Virus record (IMG/VR): IMGVR_UViG_3300013372_001340 | Location: 1-42,574 of that record | DNA: 42,574 nucleotides | From: a virus | Strand: one strand, 5' to 3' | Shown: positions 1 to 11,000 of the stretch, piece after piece | Numbering within the stretch: the first letter of the stretch is position 1 | How the letters are laid out: every line of letters begins with the position of its first letter | Made by a program: the position numbers and the translations under genes | The notes under the pieces: model-generated | What the model was told of the DNA's origin: nothing | The model's input: only the letters and a program-made list of their open reading frames with translations | Database searches by the model: none

Positions 1-3000
1 ATATCCAATTACTCTATTTATCACCGAATCTGTGACTATTTCGTTTATTCCTATGAATATTTTATTTTTAGCGTGTATGTAAGTCGATCTTCCTTTACAT
101 GTAGTATCATTAAACAGTAAAGCGTTCCTAAATATTTCTATATTATCCCACATTCTCTGTAGACTTCGATTATAAACCCAATTTTGGACATATTCTTCTT
201 TATCTATTAAAACGTCATTCAAATCCCAATAATAATCAGGGAAATCGGATATAAGTCTTTTCCTGTTCAATAAATCCACTATTTTTATTATCTTCTCTTT
301 ACTAGATATTAAAATGTTTCTAAATTCGTCTTGTGTGACAGATTTAACATCTTCAATACAAGATATTGTCCCGTCTAAAATATATGCTGCAAATACACCA
401 TTTTTAAAAAACTTTAAAACGTTATTGCCCACTATTAGATATATAGAAAGTTTATTATAACTAGAACTTAGTCTAGTAGGTGTTCCAGTAGAGTATTTTG
501 AAAAATTATAACTTGATATATAAACACCTTTAGATGTATAAATGCGAATTTCTTTGGAATTTAATACATGAATATTATTATCATCGTCCACAGTTAAACT
601 AATAGGAGGATTTTCTGAAAATTCCGAATTTGATATAGTCCTTAACCAAACACCACGATTAGTAAACATTTTAATGCAACTATTTCCTGTATCTGCAACC
701 AAAATATTGTCGTTCAAATCTATTGCCATATCAGATGGTGAACGGAATCTGCTATTAGCATTTAATCCACCTATTCCACCCCACACAATATTGGTTATCC
801 AATGATCAGTTGATGTATTAGATGGGGTGTATTCTAAACTTATTATCTTGCATAGTGTATTATCCAAAACGAATAATGTGCCTTCACTGTCTAATGCAAT
901 AGATTGAATGTTTTTAAACTTACTGAATCTTTTATCGTAATAACTTTTAACATTTACTTCTGTGGCTCCAAAATCCGACGATAACACTCTAATCTGTGTT
1001 TTAGTCGCAGAATATATAACATTTTCTTCGCTTGCCAAATCTACTGGATAGCAGTTAGAGTTGATCCCACTATTACAATCCACGTTTTTATAAAGCTCGT
1101 TAATGAAGCCATCTTGTGGTTCATTCAAATTCCATTGTCCTTCTACATTGCAAACTTGACTTACTATTACTTCCCCATCGCTAGACTCGCAATGTCCATC
1201 GTTCTCCCACTTCTTTCTTAAAACTCCTCCAGTCTTCATGTTTTTCCAAGTTGCGCCAGCTACAGTAGATGATTTCAATGCTGACCACTTCCAATTTAAA
1301 CAATGTAAACCTAAACAGTTTTGATTCCTGTTTATATTATCACAATTAAAATTTTCATATGGAGCACATGAAAATAAATATCCTTCCACTAAATCACCAT
1401 CAGAACAGGTGAAAGCATCCCATGACGTTTTATCCCCATTTTCACACGTTAGATCGTCCCATGTTTTATACACACATAAGTTAATAGGTGCAATTATAGC
1501 ATCCGAGATCGAATAAGACTGTCCATACCATCCGAAAAATTCGTCATAATCAGTATCTAATATTAGTGACCTAGTATATAGATATTTTAAATTGTCGAAC
1601 ATTTTCTCTATTACTGAATTTATATTATCTTCAACAACCCATTCATTAGGAGATATATATGGAGTAGCGGAAAACGGAACACTCAATGGTTCTCTAGCAG
1701 ACCTTAGTTCGCCAACCTCAACATCTGTAACATCATATTTGTCCACAACTTTTATTATGTTAGAGTAAGTAAAAACCACTGTTTTATCATCATTATTAAT
1801 AACAGAAATTTTTAAGCTTTTGTCTCCTATCGAATTGTAAGTAGTCTTATAAATATTCGAAGTTGGTATAGTGACATCATTGACACTAATACTTTTGACT
1901 TCGGATAAATCTAAACCAACAAACTCAAAAGTGACATAAGAATTTAATAACACGTATCTGTTAGGAGTATACAAAGTTAAATATGGGTAAGTCAAAACAT
2001 CGAAAGTTCCAGAATTTTTTATTGTCACAATACGAGGAACCCAATCTCCTCCGGGTGTTGGTATACTACAATTAACTTCAGCAACAACTTCTACTGTGAT
2101 ATTGGTATCATTATAGAAATCACATGTATATAAAGCTGTCCCAATTCCTTCATATTTCAAATTATATGGAAATGTTTGATTGTTATCATCGTCATATATT
2201 GTCAATGAAGGGGTTTCCCACCCATTATCACTATTAATAACCCAATTTATGGACGTTAAGGACTTCACTACAGGAGAAGTTACAGTAATAGATGTAGGAG
2301 ATTCATATCTCCATTTTTTCGGATATGCGCCAGTTAATGCTACTTGACCCCAAGTGAACGGCTTGTCAGTGAAATCGTTGTTAAGGTTGTTTACGTCTAC
2401 ATTATCCCATGTCCATATAGTATCATATAGACTATAGCATTTGTTCAGGCTAGAATCAACACCACCACTTAAAGCCAAAATAAACGATGCAGTAAACAGT
2501 GAATTGGAATAACTATTGTTAGCATCTCTATCAACAGTCAGATATATTTTATCGCCACCGCTGCCAGTATCGAAACTATATTGTATTTCACTGTCATATG
2601 TTAAAATTTTCACACTTTCAAACAGATATGTATTGGAGGAGTATTCTTGGCCATATGGAGTTACAGTAGAAACATAATGTGAATAATAAGTCTTATCTCC
2701 AGTGATGTCATCTCTATACACATTCGGGGAATTTATGGGGAAATCAGCATTTACTATTTTCAGTCCGATGGGAACATTATAAACATCTCCGAAAGAGTAA
2801 GAAGGGACATTTACAGTTGAATAGTTAGAGTTGACTTCTATAACATTCAAACTGCTAACTACCAATGATTGTGTTTCTTCTGTTGCGGATAGAGAAGTTA
2901 AGCTAAGACTCCAAGCGTAAGAGCAACCTGCTGGCAAAGCAGATAAAGCAGATAAATTTATAGTTTCTGTATGCCCTTCACCGATGAAAGAAACGCCTGT

Positions 3001-3423
3001 GCTAGATAAGCGATAATTACTTGAAGTCAAAGTTTCTTGTTGGTAGCCTAACGTAAATATATTCGTGGGAAAAGCCTCGAAAGTTCCAGCAGATAAGAAA
3101 TATCTAACGAATGATGCTGATATCTCACTGCTTACTAATGTAGTATTTGTGGATAACGTTATTACTATACTACAAAGCACTGGAGAGTTACATATAAAAG
3201 ATTCAGAAGATGATAATGTTGAAAGAGGAAGAACTGTTTTGGTTGAAATGTCGTGATTTAAAACATACCACAAGTCATATGGAGTGGAAGTGGACGAAAG
3301 CGTGAAAAGATACGAATATGCATTAATATTCACAGTATATGCAGTATTAGAGGTCAATCTATAAAATACTGTGGTATCCTCAGAAAGTTCATTGTTAGCT
3401 TTTATGTATATATCTATAGCCAT
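1..3423 (-). CDS. Giant NHL/propeller structural protein, C-terminus cut by window edge
   Basis: An open frame of 1141 codons runs without a stop from ATG at 3423 to base 1, so the C-terminus lies outside the window. The first ~500 residues are Ser/Thr/Val-rich and look like tandem beta-sandwich (Ig/PKD-like) modules. Two Cys/Trp motifs (C..W.W...TW...KKW) lie at residues ~329-371 and ~703-739. Residues ~790-1050 form an NHL-type beta-propeller; the clearest blade contains SPSDMAIDLNDNILVADTG. The visible end (YYWDLND, YNRSLQRMWDN) weakly resembles the C-terminal part of the 998-aa protein encoded at 13216-16212. It is the last visible gene of the baseplate/fibre block, 9 bases after the 816-aa gene, with a TTAAATAATA box 3 bases before ATG. 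I infer a virion-surface or baseplate-peripheral role; no specific homologue is recognised. Confidence 0.8.
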   Translation of the reverse strand, partial: MAIDIYIKANNELSEDTTVFYRLTSNTAYTVNINAYSYLFTLSSTSTPYDLWYVLNHDISTKTVLPLSTLSSSESFICNSPVLCSIVITLSTNTTLVSSEISASFVRYFLSAGTFEAFPTNIFTLGYQQETLTSSNYRLSSTGVSFIGEGHTETINLSALSALPAGCSYAWSLSLTSLSATEETQSLVVSSLNVIEVNSNYSTVNVPSYSFGDVYNVPIGLKIVNADFPINSPNVYRDDITGDKTYYSHYVSTVTPYGQEYSSNTYLFESVKILTYDSEIQYSFDTGSGGDKIYLTVDRDANNSYSNSLFTASFILALSGGVDSSLNKCYSLYDTIWTWDNVDVNNLNNDFTDKPFTWGQVALTGAYPKKWRYESPTSITVTSPVVKSLTSINWVINSDNGWETPSLTIYDDDNNQTFPYNLKYEGIGTALYTCDFYNDTNITVEVVAEVNCSIPTPGGDWVPRIVTIKNSGTFDVLTYPYLTLYTPNRYVLLNSYVTFEFVGLDLSEVKSISVNDVTIPTSNIYKTTYNSIGDKSLKISVINNDDKTVVFTYSNIIKVVDKYDVTDVEVGELRSAREPLSVPFSATPYISPNEWVVEDNINSVIEKMFDNLKYLYTRSLILDTDYDEFFGWYGQSYSISDAIIAPINLCVYKTWDDLTCENGDKTSWDAFTCSDGDLVEGYLFSCAPYENFNCDNINRNQNCLGLHCLNWKWSALKSSTVAGATWKNMKTGGVLRKKWENDGHCESSDGEVIVSQVCNVEGQWNLNEPQDGFINELYKNVDCNSGINSNCYPVDLASEENVIYSATKTQIRVLSSDFGATEVNVKSYYDKRFSKFKNIQSIALDSEGTLFVLDNTLCKIISLEYTPSNTSTDHWITNIVWGGIGGLNANSRFRSPSDMAIDLNDNILVADTGNSCIKMFTNRGVWLRTISNSEFSENPPISLTVDDDNNIHVLNSKEIRIYTSKGVYISSYNFSKYSTGTPTRLSSSYNKLSIYLIVGNNVLKFFKNGVFAAYILDGTISCIEDVKSVTQDEFRNILISSKEKIIKIVDLLNRKRLISDFPDYYWDLNDVLIDKEEYVQNWVYNRSLQRMWDNIEIFRNALLFNDTTCKGRSTYIHAKNKIFIGINEIVTDSVINRVIGY

Positions 3424-3426
3424 TGG

Positions 3427-3436
3427 TATTATTTAA
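3427..3436 (-). promoter_or_regulatory. Late-promoter-like box before the 1141-codon gene
   Basis: Minus-strand TTAAATAATA ends 3 bases before the ATG and overlaps the stop codon of the upstream gene. It differs from T4-type TATAAATA at the second base. Confidence 0.4.
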
Positions 3437-5883
3437 TCGATCCATTCGACTTCCAACAATTCTACATGTGATGGATTCGACAAATGTAATGCATCTTTAA
3501 CGTTTTCTTCTATTAATGCTCTAACATTATCATCTACAATATTAGACCCTGATATTTTTATTTTATAAAATGGACTTTTAGAGCCGGGAAGTTTATGTTT
3601 GAAAAACCTTTCAATTCTTTCAATATATTGTAAATCCGATGTTGGAACATCCCAAATTATATCATCCGACAGTAACACTTCCCTCACAAACAACATCTGA
3701 AAACTTTCAGCCAAAGCATAATCATACAATCTTACATTATTTATGTATCCATTAAATGTAAGATTGTTACTTGCGATTTCAGCATTCATGTTTTCTATTT
3801 TACCATTTGGTGTTCCTATATATAGGTCATTATTAACAGTTTTTATGTCGTAATTTCTAGGGATAACCCTTTCACCTAGTTTATAAGAATCTACATAAAG
3901 TTTCATTACGTTATTTTCGATAGTAGCAACAATAAGATGCCAATCTTTATCATGAACTTCATAAAACGGAGCGGAAATTTTATGATTTATCACCTCACCA
4001 TATCTCGAAAACGTTTCTTTATAATCCGTTAAAGTATTTAATTTTGTTGCAGATACTTTAAAATGTATTTGAGGTTTATTGTCATATTTCACCTTATTGA
4101 AAACTCTTTTCCATTCATATCCTGTAAAATCGCCCGAAAACGCAAAAGACAAATTCAGATTTTTAATTTGATCTGGAAATTCTAAAGAGTTTATAGACGT
4201 ATTCAGATTTACAACCTTTAATATATCTCCATCTAACGACAGTTTATATAAATTTTTATCTTTATACCCTGAATGTATCAATACCGCAACCCATTTATCA
4301 CTGTTAGTTTTTCTATCATATTCACAAAGAAAACTCAAGTTTTTACTTACAATATTTTCTAAATTTGCCACCCCTATATCAAAGGTTGATATTATTTCTC
4401 TGGTTATCGTATTTATTTTTATTATGTTCGTAAATCCGTTTAAAACCCATAGAACGTTTTCAGGGTCTACGACAATTGACTGAACAGATGAAATACCAGC
4501 AAATAAAGTATTTTCATCTCCATAATATAAATAACCATCAGTCCCAACCAACCATTTATTATTTGTGAAATCATATTTAATGTCTTTACACACCTCAGAA
4601 ACCATAACACCATTTAAGTTGAAGCATGTCTTTAAATTATTAGTATATATCAATCCAGTATCATAATTCAATAAATAGAGATTTTGATCCAATGTATAAG
4701 TCCCATAATCTGTTAAAACTATTACATTATCACCAGAAAGAGTTAATATTTTAGGTGTTGCCGTCAATCCATAATAAAACATCACATCACCCAAATGATT
4801 ATACTTTGTAACAGATTTTGAAATATCAGCGGAATCTATCATGAAGATTTCAAAATCTCCATTTATAGCTACCTGTGTTGGGTTACTGTTAATAAGTGGC
4901 GATATTTGTGTCCCACGATCATTATATACGTTAAATTCCGAATTGAATCCTATAATATGACCAAAATAAATTTCAGGGACAACGAAAAACGGATAATGTT
5001 TGAGATTATCGTAAAATATACCATATCCACTTTCGTTAGTAAAGTTTCCAATCAATTGTGACGAACTAGCTTTGTCCCAATTATTATGTTTCACGTTTAA
5101 ACTGATAGTGAATTCTTTCTTCAAATCTTTAACCGCATCAGATTTCACAGAAACTTTTAAATTTCCAGTATTATCAAGATTTAATGCTCCGTTAATAGGA
5201 TTGTAAACATCATACACGTATTTCTCATTGAAGTTATTAAATGCAATAGAGTTATTAAAAAAAGATGTGTCTTTTGGATAACCTGCCCATTGTTTAATCT
5301 CCAATTTCAGTCTGTTGTAATCATTTCCAGCAAAAGTTTTCACTATCTCTTTTGCTGTTTTCTCCCCAATATGATAATATGAATATAAAACACCAGCTTC
5401 TAAAGTCAAAGAAGAAGGAACATCAATAAAAAGATTTTCACTGTCTATGTAATCGGTGAAAAGTGCTTCACCTCTTAACGCTTCTTCATATAATATTCTT
5501 CCGGGATTGTAATACCTGTCCAACCATATAGGCTCATCTTCATTATTTGGGGCATACAACCAACTACATAATAAAGTGCCGTCCACAAGCCCTGTAGAGT
5601 TACCAAATGGGGTGTTTGTTCCATATCCTCCATTGTTTTTACACATTCTATCGGCCATTATAGGTATTGGCCCTGATGTAGCACCACTATATATCAAATT
5701 GGTGTCATTTAAAGCAACCGTATCAGAAAAATATGGATAGTGGAAATGTGTCAAACTGTCTTTTTTAAACTTGACTTCTGTTGTTCCAGATTCATACCCC
5801 AAATGGATTTTATCAGAACCATCAATTTGATTATGTCCTGTAAATATTTTATAATAATCTCGATGTTTCAAATTTTCTATCAT
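3433..5883 (-). CDS. LamG plus beta-propeller tail/adhesin protein
   Basis: 816 aa. Residues ~605-730 match the C-terminal half of a LamG/concanavalin-like jelly roll: DKDWHLIVATIENNVMKLYV, then LYIGTPNG, then FNGYINNVRLYDYALAE. The N-terminal half of the same fold (EFTISLNVKHNNW, GYGIFYDN) seems to lie at ~258-315. Between them, residues ~340-590 look like propeller blades (SIVVDPENVLWVLNGFTNII). The last ~60 residues are a separate mixed domain. LamG domains commonly bind glycans, so a tail-fibre or adhesin role is likely but inferred. Start and upstream stop overlap as ATGA (5880-5883), implying translational coupling. Confidence 0.75.
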   Translation of the reverse strand: MIENLKHRDYYKIFTGHNQIDGSDKIHLGYESGTTEVKFKKDSLTHFHYPYFSDTVALNDTNLIYSGATSGPIPIMADRMCKNNGGYGTNTPFGNSTGLVDGTLLCSWLYAPNNEDEPIWLDRYYNPGRILYEEALRGEALFTDYIDSENLFIDVPSSLTLEAGVLYSYYHIGEKTAKEIVKTFAGNDYNRLKLEIKQWAGYPKDTSFFNNSIAFNNFNEKYVYDVYNPINGALNLDNTGNLKVSVKSDAVKDLKKEFTISLNVKHNNWDKASSSQLIGNFTNESGYGIFYDNLKHYPFFVVPEIYFGHIIGFNSEFNVYNDRGTQISPLINSNPTQVAINGDFEIFMIDSADISKSVTKYNHLGDVMFYYGLTATPKILTLSGDNVIVLTDYGTYTLDQNLYLLNYDTGLIYTNNLKTCFNLNGVMVSEVCKDIKYDFTNNKWLVGTDGYLYYGDENTLFAGISSVQSIVVDPENVLWVLNGFTNIIKINTITREIISTFDIGVANLENIVSKNLSFLCEYDRKTNSDKWVAVLIHSGYKDKNLYKLSLDGDILKVVNLNTSINSLEFPDQIKNLNLSFAFSGDFTGYEWKRVFNKVKYDNKPQIHFKVSATKLNTLTDYKETFSRYGEVINHKISAPFYEVHDKDWHLIVATIENNVMKLYVDSYKLGERVIPRNYDIKTVNNDLYIGTPNGKIENMNAEIASNNLTFNGYINNVRLYDYALAESFQMLFVREVLLSDDIIWDVPTSDLQYIERIERFFKHKLPGSKSPFYKIKISGSNIVDDNVRALIEENVKDALHLSNPSHVELLEVEWID

Positions 5884-6812
5884 ACTGTTATGTTATCCAC
5901 TAGATTATTTGCCATTGATGGCGTATATCCAGTTTTAAGGTTTGCTAGATTTATATTTAGCACGTTTTCATAGTTTAATCCATTCACAGAAAAACTAGCT
6001 AAGAAATGAGTTGGCGGATTGGTTATAACTCTTTTAATAGTTGTTGTAGAATTTTCAGATTTATCGTCTAACCTCATATAATATGTAACCCAATCATTTC
6101 TGAAATATTCACTATTCAATATAGAGTTTTTAACGTCTTCTACGGTATTTTCAGTGTCGAATAAATACGAAGATATTTTACTGTCTCCAATATTAGTCAA
6201 ATTGTTCCCAAATGAAACACCAGTAGCTCTCAAAATATTATCATTGCCGAATTGTAAGAATCTTTGTCCCTGATTAGTCTCTACAGAAAAACTCATATAT
6301 CCAGAATTATAATATATATAAAATTTTCTAAGATATGATTCTTCAGTTAATACATCAGCAGTAGTAACAGAAACATCATATGGATATTCTTTAGATATTT
6401 GTAAATATCCCGAATCTTTCTTTATATAAACTTGGTTTCCTGATATAACACTTAAATTAAAATAACTAGTGGTGTCCCTTCCTAAAACAACTTTTTTAGT
6501 AACATTGTCAACAGTTGCATAATTATACTGACCTTTAGGCTTTAATTTAATGGAAGAAAAATACACCAAATTGTTTTTCACCCTATTCTCCGTTGAAAAC
6601 ATTGAAGACAATGTAATAGAATCAGTTAATATTATCCCATTTCCCCTGTTTATCACAAAATCATTAAAATCTTTAAAAATTGGGTTATAATATGCATTTA
6701 TGCCTTCACTGTAATAATTTAAATAATCCACAGTTTTCTCGTTTCTTTTATATTCATACTTCAACTTTATAGGCTGTAAAGCAGATAAAGATGCATATTT
6801 GATTAGACTCAT
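5880..6812 (-). CDS. Unknown structural protein in the tail/adhesin block
   Basis: 310 aa when started at ATG 6812 (MSLIKYASLSALQ). An in-frame ATG at 6851 would add 13 residues but would overlap the upstream gene and read through a TATAAATATTA box that ends 2 bases before the 6812 ATG, so the inner start is preferred. The protein is rich in Asn, Ser, Tyr and Thr and looks beta-rich, with no cysteine cluster, signal peptide or recognised domain. It ends in TGA followed at once by TAG and overlaps the next gene by ATGA. Position suggests a virion accessory or chaperone for the neighbouring adhesins; function unknown. Confidence 0.65.
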   Translation of the reverse strand: MSLIKYASLSALQPIKLKYEYKRNEKTVDYLNYYSEGINAYYNPIFKDFNDFVINRGNGIILTDSITLSSMFSTENRVKNNLVYFSSIKLKPKGQYNYATVDNVTKKVVLGRDTTSYFNLSVISGNQVYIKKDSGYLQISKEYPYDVSVTTADVLTEESYLRKFYIYYNSGYMSFSVETNQGQRFLQFGNDNILRATGVSFGNNLTNIGDSKISSYLFDTENTVEDVKNSILNSEYFRNDWVTYYMRLDDKSENSTTTIKRVITNPPTHFLASFSVNGLNYENVLNINLANLKTGYTPSMANNLVDNITV

Positions 6813-6814
6813 GT

Positions 6815-6825
6815 TAATATTTATA
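6815..6825 (-). promoter_or_regulatory. Late-promoter-like TATAAATA box before the 310-aa gene
   Basis: Minus-strand TATAAATATTA contains a perfect T4-type TATAAATA and lies 2 bases before the preferred ATG at 6812. Confidence 0.5.
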
Positions 6826-6837
6826 ATAGAAATCTTC

Positions 6838-8016
6838 TTATGACCTATCAATTTTCAATAAACTGAAATCATCCCCTATTTGAACACCATAAGTATTGCA
6901 ACCTTCCAAATTTCTAACCTTTAACAGCCCTATAGAACTAATAGAAGGATATGTAATTGGCCCAACCACTGTTTTAGCACTATCAAAATAAACAGAGTTC
7001 ATTCCATATACTCTTATCGAAGGATAAAACACGTTAGTAGAGCTTATTCGATAGGTATAAACCAGATCATAATTTCTAGGATCGTATATATCTGAACTTA
7101 TTGCTGAAGTATATGTAAAAACACTTTCTGGTGTATCATATCTACTTACAATCTTTTCTTCGCTTCCATCCCCAAAATCCCAAACTATTTTTTCTATTGG
7201 GAAGCTACCACATAAACTACTGGAAGGCGTAATTTGAACTGTCAACGGGTTTTCCCCATAACTAACTGTCTTACACGCTAAAAAGGCGACAGGTTTTATA
7301 TCAAATAGCGATATTATATTATGACGGGCTGTTTGTGCCACTTCTAAAGTGTAAACGGTTTGGTTTTGGTCTGTTCCGCCACATCCTTCTGATACATTTT
7401 TAATATCGTTCCAAGTAGATGTTTTACTTCCTAACACACTAACAATCCTCCAAGTTAGATTATTTACACTATCTGATTGTAAATTGTTCCAATTCCAGTA
7501 TGTGCAATATTTTCCCAAGCATTTAATGTTACTAATCCACTTTTTAGACTTAGAACCAGATGCTTTTGTCTGATCCCATGTTATATTTTGAGGTGGTGTA
7601 GAACTTGATAAACTTGATAACACACTGCTCCAATTCCAGTATACTCCGTTTCTGTCTTTACATGCTTCCGTATTAACAGGGAAATCTTTACGTTTTAATG
7701 TATTTCTAGTCAAAGTGACAGTATATACCCCCGGCATTATATATAAATGAGAAACAATATCACTGATAGATGTAGTATATGCAACATTAGTCGATTGATT
7801 ATAATAATCTCCGAAATTCCAAGTGAAGTAATTCAAATCGTTTATGTCGTCTATTGTAGAAGTATTAGAAAAAATAGCTGAAAGTCCGGGAGAATTTCCA
7901 CTAATAACTTCTCCTCCTACATATACGCTTGTATCCAAGGAAGGGTAATCGCCATCCCATCTATAATTAGTGGAGACTGTCGTAGCTGATATTACGGTGA
8001 ATGAAGTTGTTGACAT
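6838..8016 (-). CDS. PKD-domain protein with Cys/Trp repeats
   Basis: 392 aa. Two PKD-like domains: residues ~40-105 (FTWNFGDYYNQS ... MPGVYTVTLTRN) and ~270-355 (IEKIVWDFGDGSEE ... PSIRVYG), both with the W-[ND]-FGD signature. Between them lie two copies of an unusual module: C119...YWNW...TW...KKW160 and C166...YWNW...TW...STW202. PKD domains are extracellular beta-sandwiches found in surface and adhesion proteins. The gene sits 5 bases after the 1718-aa gene and before the 310-aa gene, in one co-directional run. Virion surface or fibre accessory is likely. No SD sequence precedes the ATG. Confidence 0.7.
   Translation of the reverse strand: MSTTSFTVISATTVSTNYRWDGDYPSLDTSVYVGGEVISGNSPGLSAIFSNTSTIDDINDLNYFTWNFGDYYNQSTNVAYTTSISDIVSHLYIMPGVYTVTLTRNTLKRKDFPVNTEACKDRNGVYWNWSSVLSSLSSSTPPQNITWDQTKASGSKSKKWISNIKCLGKYCTYWNWNNLQSDSVNNLTWRIVSVLGSKTSTWNDIKNVSEGCGGTDQNQTVYTLEVAQTARHNIISLFDIKPVAFLACKTVSYGENPLTVQITPSSSLCGSFPIEKIVWDFGDGSEEKIVSRYDTPESVFTYTSAISSDIYDPRNYDLVYTYRISSTNVFYPSIRVYGMNSVYFDSAKTVVGPITYPSISSIGLLKVRNLEGCNTYGVQIGDDFSLLKIDRS
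7411..7662 (-). repeat. Two tandem copies of a C...YWNW...TW...[KS]xW module
   Basis: Residues 119-160 and 166-202 of the 392-aa protein align on Cys, YWNW, [IL]TW and a final Trp after a Gly-Ser-Lys turn. The same pattern occurs twice in the 1141-codon protein at 2311-2439 and 1207-1317. Confidence 0.55.
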
Positions 8017-8021
8017 TAGAA

Positions 8022-11000
8022 TTAATTATTGTTTACTAACAGTTTAAATGTATATCCCACATTGCCATATGCGTTTCCAACAGATAGCGGAATAGAGTAA
8101 ACTCCTACAGTATTTGCTGTTACGGATATAGTTCCTGTTGACGGGTTTATATAAATCCAATCCAGTATTGTATCAAAGGAAAATGATGTCGGTGAATTCA
8201 ATGCTGATAGCGGGTAATCAAATGTAGATAATACAGGAACAGACAGATTCAAATTTGTTAATATTATAGGTAAAGCCTTATTTAATCCGCTAACTGCATT
8301 ATATACTGTAACACCATTTAAACTCATCCCGTTTAAATTATCTACGTAAATCTCTACTAAAGAAATGCTACTATTTTTATTCACTAAAGTCGAAAATAGA
8401 AACTGTTTAGTATCATAACTATAACTCAATACATTTCTTCCGATTAATCTATCTATCCCACTCAAAGACAGTAACAAATTCATGTCATCATCAGAAGGGA
8501 AGGATTTACGGAAAATGTTTTTGTTTATATCAAAATTATAAATCTCTGGAAATAATACACCACCACTAACATACGCCAAACTTATACACAACTCCTTTTC
8601 ATGTGGAAAGAACCATGTATCTCCCACGGTAGCATAGTTATATGAACTCAATTGAACTCCACTTAACTCTCTAGATAAAGACATCTCTGTTGGAACTGCC
8701 AAAGAAAGACTTTTCGTAGAATTGGTTTTAACTGATATAGATGCATCATCATAATCATATATTATTCTATCTAATATAATTGCTCCAGTGGTTTCCGCCA
8801 TGAAAGTGTCGAAAAATACATCTATATTTCTCACACCGTTTCCTGTCAATTCAGAATATATATTGGTGTTCTTATATGAAGAAAAAACTGAAGATAATGA
8901 TTCCGAACCGATACTTACAAATTGATTATTTTTTCTCGTCCAAATACTTCCCAACACTTCTTTCCTATCAATTGGGGAAACGCCTTTAATATTTTTATAT
9001 AGACCATATTGATTGCCAAAAATGTCATCACACCAAACATCAATTCGTTTATCTGTATTTTTAAGTATTTGTGAATCTGCCCAAATATCTACATTAACTT
9101 CACCAGAAAAACTAACGGGGTGATTATTAAAATCCATCCATTGACTATCATTCACACCACCCCAAGGACTATGTTTACTAGAAGGTGTTACCAATCCTAC
9201 ATTTCCTCCGTTGTGTGTTTCGTTGTGTGATTGATAAGGAGTAAATTTTTGATATTTTTTAGATATCACCCTATTAATATTTCCTGCTGCTTGTCCAGTT
9301 AAATATCCTTCCTTTAGCCATGAGTTATCGCGTTTTAATATTTCATAAGAGGTGTCTTGATCTTTTTCGGATAATCCTCTACCACCAATTCTAAAATTTG
9401 TAGGCTCTCCCAACAAAGATATTTTTTCCGATGATGTTTTATATGAATATGTATAATTTTTACCGTTGTAAATAGACGCTCCTAAATTATTGGGTGTAAA
9501 ATATCCCCCGCTTTGATCTTCAGTATATAAATCTTCAAGTGTTGGTATTAACGCAATAGAAGGATAATTCCTATTTGAAAGATTAGACCAAGGGGATTGT
9601 GCAACAATTTTAGAACTCAAAGAGGACATCGTTTGTGGAAGACTCGAATTAAATATCAGATTCGAGGAATCCGAATTGAATTCTATTGCATTTGAGTTTG
9701 CATCATTCTCTTTATATGCTGATATAGACCAGTTAAAGGAATTTACCGCATTATAGTATATTTCTACTGGTTTATTATCGATAAAATTGTGCAACACTAA
9801 ACTAGATGGTATATTAGTAGCCCTAGAATTGAAAATGATAGTTTGTATATTCGTTATTGCTGATAATGGAGATGCTACATTATCATCGAAAAATATTTCA
9901 TTCCAAACCTTTCTATTCACGAAATTTTTCACCGTTATAGGCTGATTCCACAATATGTTCGAATTATTGTTGAAATATTCAGTCTTTCTACCAGACTTGA
10001 AACGCAAATCTGAAATTTCTGGTTGTGTAATTATATTGTAAAGGTCTACGACATTTTTACCACCGCCCCAACTTTCAATACCCTTATAATTATTAGTTTC
10101 AGTTTTATCTGTATATCCAGTAGCCCAAATAGGTCTAGCACCATTAGATTTTCCATCGTAACCGTTCGAACCAAAATAATTCCATCCATACAATGGAGTC
10201 TGTAACACGAATCCGGCAGCAGGAGTTTTAAAAGATGATAAGGATGTTGCAAATATTTTTTCGGATATAGCAGATATAGAAGGTATATCAGAAAATTCAT
10301 AACTCCCTCCATTTGATAATACGTCATCATATAAACTGAGATATGCGGAGTTTATGTGTGCTGTCACTGTTACTGTATATGTCCCTGTAACGGTTGGGAC
10401 AAAACTGATATTAGAGTTAGAGTCTAATAAAGTATTAACTATTGTTATAGTTTTATTTCCTAGCCCACTATAACCAATTGTGCTGCTCACATTAGCAGTA
10501 GTCGAAGTCGTATCATAAACATCCCCACTAGGAGAAGATAAACTCCAAGAAAATGCTGATATATGATTCATTCTAACACTAGGATATTGTGCAGAAAGAA
10601 GTTCCTCATTAGCTTTAAAATTAGCTGGATATGATACTACCACTGTTGGTGATTGCTCAATGACAACTAAATCATAACTAGACCAAATACTACTCAGGTT
10701 CTTGCTTACATTGGATGGGAAATGTTGAACAGTTCCAGATAAATTGAAATTTAGTGTTGGAGTTTTTGAATATAAAATAAGCTCCTTTTCCCCAATCGTC
10801 ATATCAGTAGGGGTTTTAGAGGATTTCCAATTACCCTCTGCGTCTTTTTTAGCTTTCATCCATTTCACACCAGATTTGTCTTTATATTCGTATCTGACAG
10901 TCAAATCTGGCAGAGAAACATCTTCAGTTGTTTGCAGTGGTTCAATGCTCCTATAATAAAAATAGTTTTGTCCTCGTTTCAACGTCAACGTTCCATCTAC

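Noticed and set aside
6813-6851. ATG at 6851 as start of the 310-aa protein
   Set aside because: It overlaps the end of the upstream gene and would place a TATAAATA box inside the coding region; the ATG at 6812 directly after the box is more likely.
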